A stretch of DNA of 52,564 nucleotides from an uncultured Luminiphilus sp. (GCA_943789425.1 CALSUB010000006.1:1-52564); one strand, 5' to 3'. Positions 31,444 through 40,908 are shown, numbered from the stretch's first letter. Notes: generated by a model from the sequence alone, not told the origin. Numbers and translations: made by a program.

Positions 31444-32663
31444 AGTAATCCGAGGGCACCCAATCCGATCGTGCCCGCCACAGCCGATACCCACTCGAAG
31501 CCAAAGCCATCGACGCTGGCACCCACGACCGCAGCACCCACTGCGGGGACCCCCATCGCCATCATCGTCCATACGCTCAGTACGCGACCCCTAAAGCGTG
31601 GGTTCACTGCCAACTGAATGAGCGTCTGACACCCGGTACCCGCCACCGTCGTCATCGTACTCAAGCACGATACCCAGCAGCCCATAGCCACTACGCCAGC
31701 GACCCACTGCAAGCTCATCAGCGTCAAACACGCGAGCGCAATAGCGCCGTAAACCAGTCCCAGCAAACGCGCCAAGTTGGCTGACTGGCGGCTCACCAAC
31801 AGCCCGCCCAGTACCGAGCCTAGGCCCGCCATCGCGACTAAAATGGCCAGCTCAGACGAGCCCCCTCTTAGCACTTGCCCTGACAAGGCCGGCAGTAATT
31901 CAATGATCGTGCGACCCAGCACCCCATTGAGCGCCGTAAACAGCAGCAGTAACTTCAGATCAGCTTGACGAATCAAGTGCCGAAACCCATCGGACAACTG
32001 TATCCAGTATGAGGTGGGAGCTTCTGGAACCGCGTCGCGCACCACCGAGAGCCGGGAGAGCCCCGCAAATGAAGTGATGAACAGCAGCATAGACACCAGC
32101 CAAGCAAAGGCGGTCTCCGTTTGAGCCACCAAAGCCGCGCCGATGGCCGGCCCGATCATGCGCGCTACGTTAAATGACATCGTGGAATAGCCGACAGCGC
32201 TGGGTAAAGCAGCCCGCGGGACAAGCAAGGGCACCATGGCAAGACGCATCGGGGAGTGCAGTGAGGTGGCGATACCCAGGGCAGTGGCTAAACCCGCGAG
32301 TGCAAAGCGGTCGTACCACGCCAGCCAAGTGGTGATCGCGCCCACCAACGCGATAGTGCTGTGAATCAGCATAGAAAGCCGCAAGCCCTGCCGAGGATTG
32401 ACGCGATCCGACAAAATACCAAACCAAGGCGACAACAGCAGCGCAGGCGCCAACATGAGCGCGCCGGTAATACCGACCCAAGTCGCTGAGTGAGTGAGGT
32501 CCCAAGCACTCCAGCCCAGTAAAAAGCGCAATAACCAGGCGCCCAAACTCGAAAACCAGCTCACCGGGTAGTACTGACGAAACCGCGGATCGGATAAAGC
32601 AGATCGATGCACCTGTCGCATTTCACGACGGTCAGAAAAATCCTCACTTGATTTTTTTGTCAT
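31398..32663 (-). CDS. MFS transporter (EntS/MFS_3-like)
   Basis: About 421 residues with roughly 12 hydrophobic segments; FGILSDRVNPRQGLRLS is the MFS loop 2-3 motif. It most resembles the enterobactin-exporter-like MFS_3 group, but the substrate is unknown. ATG 32663 is chosen because the open frame further upstream runs through a LexA box and the imuA leader. No good ribosome site is seen, and ATG 32621 is an alternative. With this start the LexA box at 32671-32690 lies only 7 bases upstream, so transcription may be SOS-controlled. The 3' end overlaps holA by 46 bases. Confidence 0.82.
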   Translation of the reverse strand: MTKKSSEDFSDRREMRQVHRSALSDPRFRQYYPVSWFSSLGAWLLRFLLGWSAWDLTHSATWVGITGALMLAPALLLSPWFGILSDRVNPRQGLRLSMLIHSTIALVGAITTWLAWYDRFALAGLATALGIATSLHSPMRLAMVPLLVPRAALPSAVGYSTMSFNVARMIGPAIGAALVAQTETAFAWLVSMLLFITSFAGLSRLSVVRDAVPEAPTSYWIQLSDGFRHLIRQADLKLLLLFTALNGVLGRTIIELLPALSGQVLRGGSSELAILVAMAGLGSVLGGLLVSRQSANLARLLGLVYGAIALACLTLMSLQWVAGVVAMGCWVSCLSTMTTVAGTGCQTLIQLAVNPRFRGRVLSVWTMMAMGVPAVGAAVVGASVDGFGFEWVSAVAGTIGLGALGLLYFKRSVLLADTPEP

Positions 32664-32670
32664 GCTGAAA

Positions 32671-32690
32671 TACTGTTTATTTATACAGTA
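32671..32690. promoter_or_regulatory. LexA (SOS) box, imuA / MFS divergent region
   Basis: TACTGTTTATTTATACAGTA fits the gammaproteobacterial LexA operator CTGT-N8-ACAG with AT-rich centre and flanking symmetry. It is identical over 20 bases to the box before dnaE2 (40878-40897). It lies 80 bases upstream of imuA and next to the start of the divergent MFS gene. Confidence 0.9.
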
Positions 32691-32770
32691 TTGTTGCAGC
32701 CGCTTTTTGATCGGCAATTCCTCTTGAAGGAATGACAAACAAAAACAGCAATCTAAAACGGGAGTACATC

Positions 32771-33517
32771 ATGAATTATCTACTCGAAGACATTTTTCGC
32801 CGCGCCGATACTTGGCAGGGTATGAGCCAGAAAGATCGCGTTTTCTTGGATCCCAGCGCACCGTCGGCCAATGCAGGGGCGCACTCAGCTCAAGCTATCG
32901 CAACCGGTTTTGACGCGCTCGATGCACAACTGTACAGCAGTGGGTGGCCGCTGGGGGGATGTATCGAGGTCATTAGTGACCAGTGCGGGCTCGATGCAAT
33001 GGGCGTGTTCATGCCCACCATGAAAAAACTCTCTGGCCAATCGCGCTGGCAAGTCTTTATTGATCCTCCCTACACGCCTTATGCCCCGTTGCTGGCAGGA
33101 GAAGGCATTGATCTGCAAGAAATTATGCTGGTGCACCCGCGCAATCGTGAGGAGCTACTGTGGTCAGTTGAACAGGCACTACGCAGTAGCACCTGTAGTA
33201 CGGTCTTTGCCTGGCTTGGCGCCACTGATTATCGTTATGCAGAGTTGCGGAAAATTCAGTTGGCTGCAGCCAGCCATGGCACATTAGCCATACTGTTCCG
33301 ATCCTCGGAAGCATTGGCACAGCCCTCTCCTGCCAGCCTAAAAATCCACGTTGAAGGCTATCGGCAAGTCAAAATTATTAAGCAACGAGGCGGTATTCAA
33401 AGTGCGACGATCCCATTACCGGGCAATGAGTCACTGCCTATCGTCCACACTGAATGGTCCTTTATCGACCAGTTAGACAACCGTCAGTCCACACCAGATT
33501 ATCGCCCCTCTGCCTGA
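32771..33517 (+). CDS. imuA: SOS mutagenesis protein ImuA
   Basis: About 248 residues. The start at 32771 (MNYLLEDIFRRADTWQG) has GGGAG 7 bases upstream and matches the family N-terminus; an in-frame ATG at 32732 is less likely. It is a RecA/SulA-like fold; TGFDALDAQLYSSGWPLGG is the region equivalent to the RecA P-loop area, but the GxxGxGKT consensus is degenerate, as is usual in ImuA. ImuA works with ImuB and DnaE2 in damage-induced translesion synthesis. A LexA box precedes it. Unlike the usual imuA-imuB-dnaE2 operon, imuB lies more than 5 kb away. Confidence 0.85.
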   Translation: MNYLLEDIFRRADTWQGMSQKDRVFLDPSAPSANAGAHSAQAIATGFDALDAQLYSSGWPLGGCIEVISDQCGLDAMGVFMPTMKKLSGQSRWQVFIDPPYTPYAPLLAGEGIDLQEIMLVHPRNREELLWSVEQALRSSTCSTVFAWLGATDYRYAELRKIQLAAASHGTLAILFRSSEALAQPSPASLKIHVEGYRQVKIIKQRGGIQSATIPLPGNESLPIVHTEWSFIDQLDNRQSTPDYRPSA

Positions 33518-33649
33518 CCGCGACTGTTAACTGTGTAGTAAGGCTAATGCCGTTACTTTAAGTTGCGGCGGCTTTTCATGGCTGATGGCGTATGGCTTAT
33601 GCCAAGTGAACAGCCTATGTTAGCCTTCGCTTTTTTTAACGAGACACCC

Positions 33650-34087
33650 ATGCACGATTTTCCTCACCATTATCGTTGCGTCGCCACCGCAAATGCCAGC
33701 CAATCAGTCGTTCAGGTTGCTAGCGATGGACTGGTAACCCTCTCTACTGACGCCCCGAAAGAATTTGGGGGTCCTGGCGACCAATGGTCGCCGGAGGCGC
33801 TATTGATTGCCGCTGTGGCAGACTGCTTTGTCTTGACCTTCCGCGCGATCGCAGCGCCCTCCCGCGTCACCTGGCATGCCATCGACTGCGAGGCGACCGG
33901 CACACTAGAGCGCGTAGATCGGACACCCCAATTTACTGAAATTCGTCTCGCGCTTCGTATCAGCGTACCCAGCGACATGGAAGAGCAGCGAGTGATACAG
34001 GTCCTAGAGAAAGCGGAAAAAAGCTGCCTCATCACAAATTCATTGACCGCGACAGTACATCTTGATGTCGAGATTCATCGCGAGTAA
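33650..34087 (+). CDS. OsmC/Ohr family protein
   Basis: 145 residues from ATG 33650. The two redox Cys of the family are visible in VADCFVLTFRAIA and EKSCLITNSL. GGPGDQWSPEALLIAAVADC is the typical helix preceding the first Cys. OsmC/Ohr proteins reduce organic hydroperoxides by Cys chemistry. It lies downstream of imuA with a 130-base gap and could be read from the imuA SOS promoter. A strong terminator at 34268-34296 ends this unit. Confidence 0.88.
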   Translation: MHDFPHHYRCVATANASQSVVQVASDGLVTLSTDAPKEFGGPGDQWSPEALLIAAVADCFVLTFRAIAAPSRVTWHAIDCEATGTLERVDRTPQFTEIRLALRISVPSDMEEQRVIQVLEKAEKSCLITNSLTATVHLDVEIHRE

Positions 34088-34200
34088 TCGCATCGCCGTT
34101 AACTGTGTGGCTAAGCACCATTATCTGACGACCTGACAGAGCGCTTTGCTTAGCGCAGCGCTTTAATCGCAGGGCTGCCAGTGACGCAACTCACTGTCCA

Positions 34201-34270
34201 ATCTCATCAAACGTCATCTCATCAAGCGTCATCTCATCAAACGCCACTGCATAAAACGTCATCTCATAAA
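34201..34270. repeat. Tandem 15-base repeat downstream of the OsmC gene
   Basis: Units at 34201-34215, 34216-34230, 34231-34245 and 34246-34260, plus a partial fifth, follow ATCTCATCAAACGTC; the fourth is divergent (ACTGCATAAAACGTC). The period of 15 keeps a frame open (SHQTS-like pentapeptides), but that frame runs through the terminator and into katG antisense, so I do not call it a gene. Confidence 0.85.
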
Positions 34271-34296
34271 AAAACCCCGCAGCTGCGGGGTTTTTT
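34268..34296. terminator. Bidirectional rho-independent terminator
   Basis: The self-complementary 16-mer CCCCGCAGCTGCGGGG (34275-34290) is flanked by seven A and six T, giving a strong hairpin with a U-run on either strand. It lies 17 bases past the katG stop (minus) and downstream of the OsmC gene (plus), so it serves both. Confidence 0.95.
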
Positions 34297-34312
34297 ATCG
34301 AGCCACTCGGGG

Positions 34313-36574
34313 TTACGGGGTCGCACTGACCACGACGTTGCCAGACTCTTCGATATCAAAGCGGTCAGCATCCATCACTTTGGTCCACGCACTCGCAAAG
34401 TCTTTCACAAAGCGCTGCCGACTCTCGTCAAAAGCGTAAAACTCCACTACGGCGCGCAGTTCCGAATTGGATCCGAAGACGAGATCGAACTCTGTCGCGG
34501 TCCATTTCAGATCACCATTTTGTCGATCACGGCCCTCAAAGACATACGCGTCTGGGGACGGCCCCCATGCAGTATTCATATCGAGCAGATTCACGAAGAA
34601 GTCATTGCTCAATACCCCTGGGCGATCTGTCAGAACGCCTCGGTCACTGCCGTCGGCGTTGGCGTTCATAGCACGCAACCCACCCAGCAATACTGTCATT
34701 TCCGATACGGTCAGATTCAGCATATCGGCTTTGTCGATCAGCGCTTGCGAGGGCGACATGAAGCCGAGATCCGCCATGTAATTGCGGAAACCGTCATGGC
34801 GAGGCTCCAGTACCGACCATGAAGCCGCGTCTACCGATCCCTCGATTGCATCGACTCGCCCGGGGCTAAAGGGAATGGAGACCTCCACACCAAAGGCTTC
34901 TGCCGCACGCTCAACACCCACATTGCCTGCGAGAACAATGACGTCTGCCAGCGAAACCTGCTTGCCTCGCGACACACCGCTGTTGAACTCGTACTGCACC
35001 TCCTCCAGCACGGCCATCACCTCGGCCAACTCGGCCGGGTTATTAACTGCCCACTGATTCTGAGGCGCAATACGAATGCGAGCACCATTGGCACCGCCAC
35101 GCATATCGCTGGCGCGATAGGTCGAGGCTGAGGCCCACGCGGTGCTCACCAGTTGCGTATTCGACAATCCACTGTCCGCAATAGCAGCTTCCAGCTTGCG
35201 AATATCCCGGTCGCTGATCAGCTTGTAGTCGCGGGTCGGGAGCGGGTCTTGCCAGGCCAGCGTCTCTGCAGGCACATCGTCACCCAGATAACGGATCTTT
35301 GGACCCATGTCGCGATGCGTCAACTTAAACCATGCCTTCGCAAACGCCAGCTCAAACTCCGCAGGATTCTCGAGGAACCGCTGGGAGATCTCGCGATAGC
35401 TGGGATCAAATTTCAGCGACAGGTCCGTCGTGAACATCACCGGTGCGTGACTCACACCCTCTACATGAGCATCGGGAATAGTGCCCGCTGCCGCACCATC
35501 GTTGGGCTGCCACTGCAGGGCTCCCGCCGGACTGCGCGTTTGCTCCCACTCGTAGGCAAACAAGTTCGCCAGATACATCATTGACCACTGGGTCGGAGTG
35601 GCCGTCCAAGCGCCTTCCAAACCTGAAGTCACCGTGTCTTCTGCGTTGCCTTTGCCACAGGTATTTTTCCAGCCGAAGCCTTGCTCAACGATCACCTCGC
35701 CTGTGGGCTCGGGGCCAACGCAGTCATCAGGCTTGTGCGCACCGTGGGCTTTACCGAACGAGTGCCCGCCAGCAATGAGCGCAACAGTCTCTTCGTCGTT
35801 CATCGCCATCCGGCCGAAGGTTTCACGAATGTCGTGGGCCGCCAGCACCGGGTCAGGATTGCCGTTGGGCCCCTCAGGATTCACATAAATCAGGCCCATT
35901 TGTACCGCAGCCAGACCTTTGCGCAACTGACGACCCTCGGCGTAGCGCTCGTCAGCCAGCATCTTGGCTTCAGGACCCCAGTAAACCCACTCAGGCTCCC
36001 AGTCGTCGGTGCGACCACCGGCAAATCCAAACGTCTTGAAGCCCATGTTTTCCATCGCAACGTTACCAGCCAGCACCATTAAGTCGGCCCATGAGATTTG
36101 GCTACCGTACTTTTGCTTGATCGGCCAAAGAAGGCGTCGCGCTTTATCGAGATTGCCATTATCTGGCCAACTGTTCAGTGGCTCAAAACGCTGCTGACCA
36201 CCATCCGCACCACCGCGACCATCACTGGTCCGGTAGGTACCGGCGCTATGCCAGGCCATGCGAACGAAGAAAGGTCCGTAGTTGCCATAATCAGCGGGCC
36301 ACCAGGCTTGCGATTGGGTCAGCGTGTCGTTGACGTCGGCCTTCAATGCCTCAAGATCCAGCGTCGCAAAAGCAGACGCGTAATCAAAACTCGCGCCCAA
36401 GGGGTTCGCATTATGTTCATTCTGCCGAAGCGGGGTCAGGTCAAGCGTCGTCGGCCACCACGCCTGTGCGCTTTTGGGTGTGCTCCGCGCCATCACATCG
36501 TGAGCTGGCAGCGCCATTAGGGTCGCCGCTAACGCCAGGTGTGCAATGGCTAAAGTGATTGCGTTGCCTTTCAT
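34313..36574 (-). CDS. katG: Catalase-peroxidase KatG with signal peptide
   Basis: 753 residues from ATG 36574, which has GGAG 9 bases upstream. A signal peptide covers about residues 1-29 (cleavage near DVMA-RS), so the enzyme is probably periplasmic, like KatP-type catalases. The distal haem pocket is [11 protein letters not shown] (Arg105, Trp108, His109), the proximal His lies in [12 protein letters not shown], and the Tyr of the Met-Tyr-Trp adduct lies in WVYWGPE. The C-terminal half repeats the peroxidase fold without haem. It removes hydrogen peroxide. It is flanked downstream by a strong terminator and upstream by a dyad at 36662-36682. The position inside the SOS mutagenesis island is notable. 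Confidence 0.96.
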   Translation of the reverse strand: MKGNAITLAIAHLALAATLMALPAHDVMARSTPKSAQAWWPTTLDLTPLRQNEHNANPLGASFDYASAFATLDLEALKADVNDTLTQSQAWWPADYGNYGPFFVRMAWHSAGTYRTSDGRGGADGGQQRFEPLNSWPDNGNLDKARRLLWPIKQKYGSQISWADLMVLAGNVAMENMGFKTFGFAGGRTDDWEPEWVYWGPEAKMLADERYAEGRQLRKGLAAVQMGLIYVNPEGPNGNPDPVLAAHDIRETFGRMAMNDEETVALIAGGHSFGKAHGAHKPDDCVGPEPTGEVIVEQGFGWKNTCGKGNAEDTVTSGLEGAWTATPTQWSMMYLANLFAYEWEQTRSPAGALQWQPNDGAAAGTIPDAHVEGVSHAPVMFTTDLSLKFDPSYREISQRFLENPAEFELAFAKAWFKLTHRDMGPKIRYLGDDVPAETLAWQDPLPTRDYKLISDRDIRKLEAAIADSGLSNTQLVSTAWASASTYRASDMRGGANGARIRIAPQNQWAVNNPAELAEVMAVLEEVQYEFNSGVSRGKQVSLADVIVLAGNVGVERAAEAFGVEVSIPFSPGRVDAIEGSVDAASWSVLEPRHDGFRNYMADLGFMSPSQALIDKADMLNLTVSEMTVLLGGLRAMNANADGSDRGVLTDRPGVLSNDFFVNLLDMNTAWGPSPDAYVFEGRDRQNGDLKWTATEFDLVFGSNSELRAVVEFYAFDESRQRFVKDFASAWTKVMDADRFDIEESGNVVVSATP

Positions 36575-36661
36575 GATATTGCCCTCCAAAAAAATAACGT
36601 TTTCAGATCACCACTGTACTCACTGATCAAAGAAACTAACAAGCAGATTAAATAGTAAAAG

Positions 36662-36682
36662 TCGATCGGTTTTATCGATCGA
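36662..36682. promoter_or_regulatory. 21-base dyad between the DUF885 gene and katG
   Basis: TCGATCGG and ATCGATCGA-type arms form a near-perfect inverted repeat with a 7-base AT-rich loop, 88 bases upstream of the katG ATG and 44 bases past the DUF885 stop. On the minus strand a weak T-rich stretch (CTTTTACT) follows, so it may be the DUF885 terminator. It could equally be an operator for katG. Confidence 0.45.
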
Positions 36683-36725
36683 TTTATTGATTTGATGCGG
36701 CCCGGTGCTGTAGCGAGCCATCTGC

Positions 36726-38567
36726 TTATGGCTTCGTAGCCAGCACATCTTGAACCAGTGTTTGAACATGGGCTTCGAGTTGATCGAGGGGCACAGCGCC
36801 TGACCCGAGCACCACATCGTGAAAAGCCCGGATATCAAACCGGTCACCCAATGCCTGGCGGGCCATTTCTCTCAATTCAACAATCCGTAACTTGCCGATC
36901 ATATAGGCAGTGGCTTGCCCGGGCATGGCGATATAACGCTCGATAGCCCGCTGACAGTCATAGACCGCATTTGGCGTATTCGTCACCAAGTACGCCACCG
37001 CTTGCTCTCGAGTCCATTGTTTATGGTGAAGCCCCGTATCCACTACCAAACGAGCTGCTCGCCAAAGCTCCATCGATAAACGCCCAAAATTGGAATAAGG
37101 ATCTTGGTAAAAGCCCATTTCTTTCGCCAAATATTCAGAATAAAGGCCCCAGCCCTCGCTGAATGCGGTGAACCGGGTATGGCGCTGAAAGTCGGGAACA
37201 TGACTCAGCTCTGCGGCAATCGCCAGTTGCAAATGATGTCCGGGTAATCCTTCATGAAATGCCAATGCCTCAAGATCTGTCTTAGGCATTGAGTTCATAT
37301 CGTAAAGATTCGCGTAGTAAATCCCAGGGCGAGACTCGTCTGATGGCGGGCGTTGATAAAACGCCTTACCTGCTGACCGCTCACGATACGCCTCGACGCG
37401 TTTTACCACTAATTCTGCCCGAGGCAGCACGCCAAAATACGCTGGCAACCGCTTCGCCATATCATCAATCGCCGTTCTCGCGGCGTCGAGATAGGCCGAT
37501 CGCCCCTCCTCAGTATTAGGGAACCGCAAAGCCTGATCACTTCTGACTCGCTCTAGAAACGCTGATAAATCGCCGCGTTCACCCAGCTCAGCCATCACAG
37601 CGCGCATTTCACTGTGCAACCGCTCAACATTGTCGAGCCCCGCTTGATGAATTTCTGCTGCCGTTAAACTCGTGGTAGTAAAGACGTTTAATCGGTTGGC
37701 ATAGAACGCCTCGCCGTCGGGAAACCGCCACACTCCGTCCTCGGGCATCGCTCGATCTTGCTGCGACCTGACTGCCGCAATCAACTTTTGGTAGGCAGGC
37801 CGCACGGCATTGAATAGGGCGCTCCGCGCATCTTCTCGCAGTTGATTCATCTCGGCTGGTGTTAATGCCAGTTGGTCTAGTTTGTCGTTGAAGTCAGCCC
37901 AAATCACTGACGGTTCATCGCCAGAATCAAAGGGGGCCCCCAGCAACACATTGCTCGCCGACTCGATGATTTTTGGGATCATCCAATCGACTAAGAAAAG
38001 TCCTTTATCAGCACGAATCTGTATCTGCTCAACCACACCGTCAAAATAGAGGGGCAAATTATTCAGACGCGCGATGTACGCCTCGGCATCTTGCTTTGAG
38101 TTGATGGCGTGAACATTGATGAGCAGACTCACTGGGCTGGTATGCGGCCCGCGAAACTGATGGATCACATAACGATGATGACGAAAAGGAGCGCCCGCCA
38201 GCGTGCGCTCGAGGTCAAGTCGGTACAATCGATAGGACAATAAGCGGTCCTCCGATAACTGGGAGGTGTCGATACCGTTGAGAAAATCCAGTCGCTGTCG
38301 AGTGATTGCCAGCGACGCTAGCTGGAAAGACTCCGTAACATCATTCCACTGATCTTGGCGGTCGTTCACACCTAGGTAACTGGCAGAAGCAGGATAACGA
38401 ACGAGATCTTCTTCCCAAGTGGCCGTGAAGAAATCTTCTAGTCGCTGCTGCTCAGCTGAAATGGGGGGGGGTAATGCCGCCTCAGGTAGTGCATTGGAAT
38501 CGGACCCCCCGCAAGACGTCAATAATAGCGCCAAAATAAGCCCAAATGACGAAGTGAAACGGGCCAT
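36726..38567 (-). CDS. DUF885 family lipoprotein (putative metallopeptidase)
   Basis: About 613 residues from ATG 38567. A lipoprotein signal (LILALLLTSC-GGSDS) places it at the cell envelope. The DUF885 core is clear, with FHEGLPGHHLQLAIA (HExxxHH-like metal motif) and FTAFSEGWGLYSEYLAKEMGFY. The family is predicted to contain zinc peptidases related to M32 carboxypeptidases, but substrates are largely unknown. The frame stays open another 25 codons upstream without a signal-like sequence, which is why the later ATG is preferred. It lies between katG and the divergent imuB; the imuB LexA box is about 190 bases from its start. Confidence 0.85.
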   Translation of the reverse strand: MARFTSSFGLILALLLTSCGGSDSNALPEAALPPPISAEQQRLEDFFTATWEEDLVRYPASASYLGVNDRQDQWNDVTESFQLASLAITRQRLDFLNGIDTSQLSEDRLLSYRLYRLDLERTLAGAPFRHHRYVIHQFRGPHTSPVSLLINVHAINSKQDAEAYIARLNNLPLYFDGVVEQIQIRADKGLFLVDWMIPKIIESASNVLLGAPFDSGDEPSVIWADFNDKLDQLALTPAEMNQLREDARSALFNAVRPAYQKLIAAVRSQQDRAMPEDGVWRFPDGEAFYANRLNVFTTTSLTAAEIHQAGLDNVERLHSEMRAVMAELGERGDLSAFLERVRSDQALRFPNTEEGRSAYLDAARTAIDDMAKRLPAYFGVLPRAELVVKRVEAYRERSAGKAFYQRPPSDESRPGIYYANLYDMNSMPKTDLEALAFHEGLPGHHLQLAIAAELSHVPDFQRHTRFTAFSEGWGLYSEYLAKEMGFYQDPYSNFGRLSMELWRAARLVVDTGLHHKQWTREQAVAYLVTNTPNAVYDCQRAIERYIAMPGQATAYMIGKLRIVELREMARQALGDRFDIRAFHDVVLGSGAVPLDQLEAHVQTLVQDVLATKP

Positions 38568-38756
38568 CCGATGACGGATATCGGCCAGATTAGCGATGTT
38601 AACAGAGGCATTAGGGTGGCAATAACGAGAGGCAGTAGGCATGGCAGTTTCTCAAGCAGAGTAGTGGCTAGCTGAAAACTCAGGCAGCTAGTGTGGCAGA
38701 AATCACACCTCATCTGGTTGGCTGTCGCTACTTTTTAATCAACACACCCCACATAC

Positions 38757-38776
38757 TACTGTATAAAAATACAGTA
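38757..38776. promoter_or_regulatory. LexA (SOS) box of imuB inside a 32-base perfect dyad
   Basis: TACTGTATAAAAATACAGTA matches CTGT-N8-ACAG. Symmetry extends beyond the operator: 14-base arms (ACATACTACTGTAT and its exact complement) flank AAAA, covering 38751-38782. The box ends 10 bases before the imuB ATG, so bound LexA would cover the start region. Confidence 0.92.
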
Positions 38777-38786
38777 GTATGTGGGA

Positions 38787-40229
38787 ATGTCTCTCTGGCT
38801 TTGTCTTCGTTTCGACGCCCTCCCTCTGGAAGCCCTGCTACAGCAGCCGGAGCCACAGGATAATCGAGCCACTGTTGTTGTCGCACAACGCCGTGTCGTC
38901 GCCTGCGATGACACGGCCCGCTGTGCTGGGGTCGTACCGGGTCAAAGTGCCACTACTGCGCAAGCCCTACTCACACAATACGACGCCCATATTGTGGAGC
39001 GCAGACCTGAGAGAGAAAGTGCGCTGCTGCAACAGTTAATGACCTGGGCTTATGGACTCTCACCACACTTAGAGCGCTGGCTAAACAATGCCCTGATGAT
39101 TGAAGTCGGGAGCTGCTTAACACTTCATCATGGATTGGAGGCATTACTGCAGCGCATTCATAATGAAATGAGTTTGCGCGGCCTCACTGTCAACATGGGG
39201 GTCGCCGAGACTCGTACGGCGGCCTGGCTACTCAGCCACTGCGACGCCCATTTAGCCTGCCAACCGGAGCAACCCCTCATTGAGCGACTGTCACCCTTAC
39301 CGCTTACTCTACTCAAAGACGAATTCCCCACTATTGTCGATCGACTGGAAAAAGCAGGTATTCGTCAATTCACGCAATTACTCGATATTCCGCTGGCCGA
39401 TATTGGTAAACGCTGTGGCATTACCTTTGTCGATTGGCTCAATCAGCTGCTAGGCAGACGTCAAGAACCCACTATCGACTATCAACCACCCACCCGCTTT
39501 CAAGACACGCTTTGGTTTGGTTTTGATATTCGCAATCGGCAAGAGCTTCACCCCGCTATGCAGCAACTACTGATGCATTTCTGCCACTTTCTAGTCAACA
39601 CTCAACTCACTAGTGGCGTTATTGAATGGCGCTGCCTCAGGCCAAAAGGCGGCAAGGAATCCTTCAAGGTCTTCTCTGAAACGGCGCAGCGACAAGCCAA
39701 GATCTGGCTGGAACTGTCCTGTTTGCAGCTAGACAACTGGTCCCTCCCCGAGGGTATTGAAGGACTGTCCCTAGTGGCGGATCAACTGCACGAGGCGCTT
39801 CCTACACCACAAGATTTATTTCATGCCGGCAGCCATCAAGCGTCGCGATACGAACTCGCGGACCGGCTACGGAGTCGGCTAGGACTACAGGCGGTGGGTT
39901 ACCTCGACTTTCGGAGAGAACACCTCCCCGAGGATACCGTAATCAAAACGCAGAGCACTCATACGATGAGTCGCCCCGATACCATCGCGTTGGGACAACG
40001 ACCATTCTGGCTTCTACCTGAGCCACATCCTGTCCATCAAGAAGGAAAAAAGCTGTACTGGAATGGCCTGTTAGACGTCGTTCATGGCCCAGAACGCATT
40101 GAGGACTGCTGGTGGAGTAAGCCGACTAGCCGCGATTACTACATTGCCCAAACGCCTCAAAAGCAACCCATTTGGCTGTATCAGGATCGGCATAACCGCC
40201 GCTGGTATGTACACGGGCTATTCGCTTAA
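38787..40229 (+). CDS. imuB: ImuB, Y-family polymerase-like SOS mutagenesis factor
   Basis: 480 residues. The start is ATG 38787 (MSLWLCLRFDALPLEAL), which has GTGGGA just upstream; GTG 38781 is also in frame. The protein follows the Y-family layout, but the catalytic acidic motifs are altered: the usual SxDE is replaced by EVGSCLTLHHG, as in other ImuB proteins, which are inactive polymerases acting as a hub that binds the beta clamp, ImuA and DnaE2. A helix-hairpin-helix-like part (RQFTQLLDIPLADIGKRCG) follows. LexA box 10 bases upstream. It is not linked to imuA or dnaE2. Confidence 0.9.
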   Translation: MSLWLCLRFDALPLEALLQQPEPQDNRATVVVAQRRVVACDDTARCAGVVPGQSATTAQALLTQYDAHIVERRPERESALLQQLMTWAYGLSPHLERWLNNALMIEVGSCLTLHHGLEALLQRIHNEMSLRGLTVNMGVAETRTAAWLLSHCDAHLACQPEQPLIERLSPLPLTLLKDEFPTIVDRLEKAGIRQFTQLLDIPLADIGKRCGITFVDWLNQLLGRRQEPTIDYQPPTRFQDTLWFGFDIRNRQELHPAMQQLLMHFCHFLVNTQLTSGVIEWRCLRPKGGKESFKVFSETAQRQAKIWLELSCLQLDNWSLPEGIEGLSLVADQLHEALPTPQDLFHAGSHQASRYELADRLRSRLGLQAVGYLDFRREHLPEDTVIKTQSTHTMSRPDTIALGQRPFWLLPEPHPVHQEGKKLYWNGLLDVVHGPERIEDCWWSKPTSRDYYIAQTPQKQPIWLYQDRHNRRWYVHGLFA

Positions 40230-40244
40230 GGCCGCTTCCCACAT

Positions 40245-40802
40245 TCACTCAGCAGTTTTATCCAGCCAAACCAGTTCTGCTGGATCAAACTCCAACGCCG
40301 TCATGGTCTCGATAAAATGGCTGCGTAACTCGCTCGTGATGTGAGGCTCACGAGCAAGCAACCAAAGATAATCTCGATTAAACCCCGAGACGAAAGCGTA
40401 GTCATAGTCTTCGCCTAACTCGAATACAATGTAGCTGCCATAAAATGGCCCAAAAAAAGACACTTTGAGGTGTGCAATATCAGAAGCACCCACCGATTGG
40501 GCAACGCCTTCCGCTTCGCGCCAAGCCCCGTCTTCAGCATCAAAACCACGGTTCAGTACCTTAATACTGCCATCAGGATTGAGGTCATAGGTCGCAGTGA
40601 CCTCACTCAGACCCCGCTCAAAACTATGATCGAGTCGGGCTATCTCATGCCAAGTGCCCAGATAACGGCTTTGATCAAACCCTGTCACCGGCTGAATACC
40701 GTCGGGTATACCCGTACAGCTCAACAGCGCCAGACCCAAAAAGCCGACCAGCACACTGCGGATACGTTTGATATGACTGACTACCGTTGTTTTTTTCATC
40801 AT
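40245..40802 (-). CDS. blc: Blc-type outer-membrane lipocalin
   Basis: 185 residues. A signal peptide ends in a lipobox (LALLSC-TG). The lipocalin signature GTWHEIARLDHSFERGL is followed by VTATYDLNPDGSIKVLNRG and WREAEGVAQ, as in bacterial Blc. Such proteins bind lysophospholipids at the outer membrane under envelope stress. It lies on the opposite strand between imuB (15 bases past the imuB stop) and dnaE2, and its start faces the dnaE2 LexA box across 75 bases, so it might share SOS control. No good ribosome site is seen. Confidence 0.92.
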   Translation of the reverse strand: MMKKTTVVSHIKRIRSVLVGFLGLALLSCTGIPDGIQPVTGFDQSRYLGTWHEIARLDHSFERGLSEVTATYDLNPDGSIKVLNRGFDAEDGAWREAEGVAQSVGASDIAHLKVSFFGPFYGSYIVFELGEDYDYAFVSGFNRDYLWLLAREPHITSELRSHFIETMTALEFDPAELVWLDKTAE

Positions 40803-40877
40803 GCGCTCACTGCTAACAGACCGCAGTTTACGCTATTTCTTTTTAGGCTTTTCATTTGAACTCTAGTACCGCTAGAA

Positions 40878-40897
40878 TACTGTTTATTTATACAGTA
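40878..40897. promoter_or_regulatory. LexA (SOS) box of dnaE2
   Basis: TACTGTTTATTTATACAGTA is identical to the box at 32671-32690 and conforms to CTGT-N8-ACAG. It ends 11 bases before the dnaE2 GTG, overlapping the expected ribosome-binding region, and lies in the divergent region with the lipocalin gene. Confidence 0.92.
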
Positions 40898-40908
40898 TTA
40901 ATGCCATC

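Noticed and set aside
34181-34822. Plus-strand open frame of 213 codons starting with His/Ser/Thr-rich pentapeptide repeats
   Set aside because: It reads a 15-base tandem repeat, then the katG terminator, then the katG 3' end in antisense. No domain and no ribosome site.
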